NCBI GenBank assembly: GCA_003674045.1
Contig: PENC01000030.1
Coordinates: 1-64,000 of the forward strand
DNA length: 64,000 nucleotides
Source: Streptomyces griseocarneus
GTDB taxonomy: Bacteria; Actinomycetota; Actinomycetes; Streptomycetales; Streptomycetaceae
Direction of reading: 5' to 3'
Positions 60,549 through 64,000 of this stretch are shown one piece after another. The notes beneath the pieces are model-generated. The model searched no databases, was not told the origin of the DNA, and worked only from the letters and a program-made list of their open reading frames with translations. The translations under genes and the position numbers were made by a program. Every line of letters begins with the position of its first letter. Position 1 is the first letter of the stretch.

Positions 60549-61724
60549 GTGAGTGCGCTGACGTGGATCACTGTCGGGTCCCTGGCCGCATGGGCGTGGC
60601 TGCTGCTGGGGCAGGGCTTCTTCTGGCGTACGGACGTGCGCCTGCCACCGCGCACACCGCCCGGGGACGGGGAGTGGCCCGCGGTGGCGATCGTCGTGCC
60701 CGCCCGGGACGAGGCGGCGGTGCTGCCGTCGAGCCTGCCGTCGCTGCTCGCGCAGGACTATCCGGGGCGGGCGGAGGTCTTCCTCGTCGACGACGGCAGC
60801 ACGGACGGCACGGGCGGGCTCGCCCGTGCGCTGGCCGCCGTGCCCGGCAGCCTTCCGCTGACGGTCGGCTCGCCCGGAGAGCCGCCGCCCGGCTGGACCG
60901 GCAAGCTGTGGGCGGTGCGGCACGGCATGGCGCTCGCGCGGGCCCGTACGGACGCGGAGTACTTCCTGCTGACCGACGCGGACATCGCACACGCGCCGGA
61001 CAGCCTGCGGGAGCTGGTGGCGGCGGCCCGGTCCGGCGGGCTGGACCTCGTGTCGCAGATGGCCCGGCTGCGGGTGGCGAGCTTCTGGGAGCGGATGGTC
61101 GTCCCGGCGTTCGTCTACTTCTTCGCGCAGCTGTATCCGTTCCGCTGGATCAACCGTCCGGGCGGGCGGACGGCGGCGGCCGCGGGCGGCTGCGTCCTGC
61201 TGCGCGCCGAGGCCGCCGAACGGGCCGGGGTGCCGGACAGCATCCGGCAGGCGGTGATCGACGACGTGTCGCTGGCGCGGGCGGTACGGCGCGGCGGCGG
61301 CCGGATCTGGCTGGGGCTCGCGGACCGGGTGGACAGCGTCCGCCCGTACCCGGGCCTCGCTCCCCTGTGGCGGATGGTCTCGCGCAGCGCGTACGCCCAG
61401 CTGCGGCACAACCCGCTGCTGCTGGCCGGGACGGTCGCCGGACTGGCGGTGATCTATCTCGCGCCGCCGGTCGCCGTGGTGGCGGGCGCCGTGGCGGGGA
61501 ACGGCGTTCTGCTCGCGGTCGGCGCGGCCGCGTGGGCGGTGATGGCCGGGACGTACGTGCCGATGCTGCGCTACTACCGGCAGTCCCCCGCGCTCGCCCC
61601 GTTGCTGCCGTTCACGGCCCTGCTGTACGTGCTGATGACGGTGGATTCCGCGGTGCAGCACTACCGGGGCCGGGGCGCGGCCTGGAAGGGACGGACGTAC
61701 GCCCGCCCGGAGGCCACGCCCTGA
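60549..61724 (+). CDS. Glycosyltransferase family 2, HpnB-like, 391 aa
   Basis: GT-A fold: VAIVVPARDEAAVLPSSLPS (nucleotide site), FLVDDGSTDG (first DxD region), YFLLTDADIAHAPDSL (DxD) and DDVSLARAVRRGGG further on. One N-terminal helix and three C-terminal membrane helices anchor it. The family includes the hopene-associated HpnB transferase, but no hopanoid genes adjoin it here. The GTG at 60549 lacks a strong ribosome binding site. Divergent from the racemase. Confidence 0.85.
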   Translation: MSALTWITVGSLAAWAWLLLGQGFFWRTDVRLPPRTPPGDGEWPAVAIVVPARDEAAVLPSSLPSLLAQDYPGRAEVFLVDDGSTDGTGGLARALAAVPGSLPLTVGSPGEPPPGWTGKLWAVRHGMALARARTDAEYFLLTDADIAHAPDSLRELVAAARSGGLDLVSQMARLRVASFWERMVVPAFVYFFAQLYPFRWINRPGGRTAAAAGGCVLLRAEAAERAGVPDSIRQAVIDDVSLARAVRRGGGRIWLGLADRVDSVRPYPGLAPLWRMVSRSAYAQLRHNPLLLAGTVAGLAVIYLAPPVAVVAGAVAGNGVLLAVGAAAWAVMAGTYVPMLRYYRQSPALAPLLPFTALLYVLMTVDSAVQHYRGRGAAWKGRTYARPEATP

Positions 61725-61758
61725 GCGCCCTGAAGCGCCCTGAACGTGCCGGGCCCGG

Positions 61759-63039
61759 TCACTTGCGGCCGGGCGTCCAGTTCATGCCCCAGCCGTACGC
61801 GCGGTCGAGCGTGCGCTGGGGGCTGACGCCCCGGTCGGGCACCAGATAACGGGCCTCGCGCTGGACGACGAGGTCGCCGCCCTCGTTGGTGAGGAGGGCG
61901 AGCGCGCAGACGTTGGACGCCACGGTGCACTCGTCGAGGAAGAACTCGACGGGCGCGCCGTGCTGCGGCTGGAGCGTGACGGTGGCGTGGAGGCCCGCGA
62001 AATTCTGGGCGCCCTCGTAGATCGTCACGAACACGAGGATGCGCCGGAACTCGGCGGTGCGGTCGAGGTTGACCGTCAGGTTCTCGCCCGCGGCGGACGC
62101 GCCGGTGCGGTCGTCGCCGTCGAGGTGGATGTACGGCGGCTGGTGAAGGGCGCCGAAGGAGTTCCCGAGGGCCTGGACGACGCCCTTCCGGCCGTCCTTG
62201 AGCTCCCACAGGGCACCGAGGTCGAGGTCCAGGCCGGGCTGGAGGGCCATGCCGAGCCGCTGGGCCCAGCCCTTCGCCTGCTGGCGCATCTGCCAGTTGA
62301 GGTTGACGCGCAGGGCGCCCCCGGTGCCGCCCTGCTTGGCGAGGGAGACGGTCGGGGCCTCCTTGGTGAGCGTGACCTTGGTCAGCCGCACGGGGGCGGC
62401 CGGGGGCACGACGGGAGCCGGGGCGGGCGCGGCCGGGGCGGAGGCGACCTGGGCTGCCACGGGCGCGGGAGCGGGAGCCGCAGGAGGCGCGGGAACGGCG
62501 GCGGGTACGGGCCGGGGCGCGTCGACGGAGATGCCGAAGTCCGTGGCGAGGCCCGCGAGGCCGCTGCTGTAGCCCTGGCCCACGGCCCGGAACTTCCATT
62601 CGCCGTTGCGGCGGTAGAGCTCGCCGAGCACGAACGCGGTCTCCACCGTGGCGTCCGTGCTGTCGAAGCGGGCGAGTTCGGTGCCGTCCGCCGGGTCGAG
62701 GATCCGGATGTGGAGCCCGGGCACCTGGCCGAAGGCACCGCCGTCGGCGGAGGCCGCGAGCACCACCGTCTCGACGGCGGGCTCGACGGCGGCGAGGTCG
62801 ACGGTGAGCGTGTCGACCACGGAGTCACCGGCCGGGCCCTTGCCCTCGTGACGGACCGCGCCGGAGGGGTGGACGGCCTGGTTGTAGAAGACGAAGTCGG
62901 CGTCGGAGCGGACCCTGCCCGCCGTGAGCAGCAGCGCGGAGACGTCGACGTCCGGTATCCCGGCCCCCGCGCGCCGGCCGAGCTCGACGCGTACGGCAGG
63001 CGCCGGAATACGGATGTTGGTGCCTTTGAGCATCCCCAT
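61759..63039 (-). CDS. TerD-TerA fusion, tellurium-resistance/stress protein, 426 aa
   Basis: Residues 1-190 form a TerD domain (ALLLTAGRVRSDADFVFYNQ, VDTLTVDLAAVEPAVETVVL, GELYRRNGEWKFRAVGQGYS). A Pro/Ala linker (about 190-245) follows. Residues 250-426 form a TerA-like domain (LDLGALWELKDGRKGVVQAL, YIHLDGDDRTGAS and a YGWGMNWTPG ending). Ter proteins bind Ca2+ and respond to stress; the biochemical activity is unclear. The ATG at 63039 follows AAGGGGTGGAG. A Pro-rich gene lies upstream. Confidence 0.85.
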   Translation of the reverse strand: MGMLKGTNIRIPAPAVRVELGRRAGAGIPDVDVSALLLTAGRVRSDADFVFYNQAVHPSGAVRHEGKGPAGDSVVDTLTVDLAAVEPAVETVVLAASADGGAFGQVPGLHIRILDPADGTELARFDSTDATVETAFVLGELYRRNGEWKFRAVGQGYSSGLAGLATDFGISVDAPRPVPAAVPAPPAAPAPAPVAAQVASAPAAPAPAPVVPPAAPVRLTKVTLTKEAPTVSLAKQGGTGGALRVNLNWQMRQQAKGWAQRLGMALQPGLDLDLGALWELKDGRKGVVQALGNSFGALHQPPYIHLDGDDRTGASAAGENLTVNLDRTAEFRRILVFVTIYEGAQNFAGLHATVTLQPQHGAPVEFFLDECTVASNVCALALLTNEGGDLVVQREARYLVPDRGVSPQRTLDRAYGWGMNWTPGRK

Positions 63040-63138
63040 GCTCCACCCCTTACGAACAGTCCGTCGTGGTCCGCGTGGTCCGTTGTCGCGAACCCGTTGC
63101 AGCACCCAACGTACCCCTGACGGCTGTTTCCACCGGAT

Positions 63139-64000
63139 CTACGGATTCCCCCGACGATTTCCCTGACGCGGTTCGTTCGTCTGCCGGGGAGGAGGCGGGG
63201 GCTGCTGCCCGGCGGTGGGCTCGTGGGCGGTGGGCTGATGCGGTGCTGTGGGCTCGTGCGTGGTGGGCTGGTACGTGGGGTGTTCGGCGGGCGGGTGGGT
63301 GACCGGGCGCTCCACCGGTGGACGGCTGACCGGGCGCTCGGTGGGCGGGTGCTGGGTTGCCGGGCGTTCGGTGGAAGGGCGCTCCGTAGGCGGGTGTTTC
63401 GTCGGCTGGGTCCCGCCTCCGGTGGGCGGGGTCGTGGCGGCCGTGCGCGTGGGCTTCGCCGTGGGCGGCTCGACGGCTTCGCCGGAGCGCCCGGCCGCCG
63501 TCGGGTTCCGTGGCGTGCCCGGCGTCGCCGGAGCAGAGGTGTCGCCGCCGGACGGCACCGGCTTCGTGGACGGCGCGGGCGACCCGGCGGCGGACGACGG
63601 CGGCTCCTCCGTGATGTGTCGCGTCGGTTCCGTGGCAGGGCCCGTGGCAGATCCTGTGGCCGTACCCGTGGCGGGGCCCGTGGCCTTGCCCGTACCCGTT
63701 GCCGCCCCGGTCGGCGCTCCCGTGCCCGACGACGGCTGCTTCGTGCCGCGCGCGGGCGGCGTGGCACGGGGTGGCGGTGTCCAGTGATAGGTCGCCGAGT
63801 CCTGGTCGCCGTCCGTACCGACCTGGCGGTCGAACGCCTTGTCGCTCTGGAAGGGGTCGACGAGGGGGATCTTCTGGACCGGGCCCTTGTCCTTGGGCCG
63901 CGGTGTGATGACGGTGACCGTCGTCTCGCTGAAGGACTCCCACCGCACACCGGTGTACGTGGACGTCCGGAGGTCCACGTCGCGGTCGGGTTCGCCGAGC
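63139..64000 (-). CDS. Proline/threonine-rich protein, 3' part, cut by the window edge
   Basis: The open frame runs to the end of the window (an upstream LGEPDRD is in frame at 63979-63999), so the start is not visible. The visible part begins TSTYTGVRWESFSETTVTVI and a KIPLVDPFQ segment of unknown type, then about 200 residues of low-complexity Pro/Thr/Glu sequence. That region contains short repeats such as HPPTERPSTERPATQ and TGPATGTATGSATGPATE. It ends with PPPPPRQTNEPRQGNRRGNP. It may be an extracellular or wall-spanning stalk. It lies upstream of the TerD-TerA gene. Confidence 0.65.
   Translation of the reverse strand, partial: LGEPDRDVDLRTSTYTGVRWESFSETTVTVITPRPKDKGPVQKIPLVDPFQSDKAFDRQVGTDGDQDSATYHWTPPPRATPPARGTKQPSSGTGAPTGAATGTGKATGPATGTATGSATGPATEPTRHITEEPPSSAAGSPAPSTKPVPSGGDTSAPATPGTPRNPTAAGRSGEAVEPPTAKPTRTAATTPPTGGGTQPTKHPPTERPSTERPATQHPPTERPVSRPPVERPVTHPPAEHPTYQPTTHEPTAPHQPTAHEPTAGQQPPPPPRQTNEPRQGNRRGNP

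Overview
The window reads as Streptomyces chromosomal DNA. It has very high GC with strong third-position GC bias, many GTG starts, frequent 4-bp GTGA overlaps, and typical actinomycete families (SpoIIE/PP2C-type phosphatase, DedA, AI-2E transporter, TerD/TerA, Nudix, Tat-exported amidase). I found no rRNA, tRNA, CRISPR array, IS element or integrase.

Left part (1-27,960) is accessory DNA, mostly small genes I cannot name. It opens with the tail of a probable lectin-type secreted protein. Next come a few unknown proteins, a secreted glycine-rich protein and an EEP-family phosphodiesterase. A block from 5.5 to 22.7 kb holds one intact and one frameshifted C5-cytosine methyltransferase, a PP-loop/PAPS-reductase-like protein and about 18 hypothetical genes. 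Many genes of this block share an unusual leader: a hairpin with a constant AGAGCAA loop and a stem that changes by compensatory substitution, followed by the string CAGACCCGAACCGAAAGG containing the ribosome binding site. At least six transcription starts also share a promoter-like element (consensus YGACGYRYGYTGTANTWTT). The hairpin also occurs between cistrons inside an operon, so it probably acts on RNA. At 22.7-26.8 kb lies a module of XRE regulator, ImmA-like metalloprotease, membrane protein and Tat amidase, with a palindromic operator candidate upstream. The segment ends at an N-terminally truncated M9 collagenase (27,970).

Right part (27,970-64,000) looks like ordinary chromosome with some lineage-specific insertions. 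It contains a secreted Tap-like peptidase and a solitary dhaK. Then comes a coupled pair of very large uncharacterised proteins (1209 and 1408 aa; 32.2-40.0 kb), which is the best candidate here for an undescribed system. After it: a Vms1/baeRF-like protein, succinate-semialdehyde dehydrogenase, an MFS exporter, DedA, a multidomain PAS-GAF-PP2C phosphatase, an orphan KdpD kinase, paralogous respiratory subunits (CtaD-CtaF and a QcrB without QcrC/QcrA), a YbdK-type ligase, an AI-2E transporter, a Nudix protein with an unusual lower-GC C-terminal extension, a PH-like membrane protein, a racemase, an HpnB-like glycosyltransferase, a TerD-TerA fusion, and the 3' part of a proline-rich protein cut by the window edge.

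All names come from reading motifs by eye; no database search was possible.
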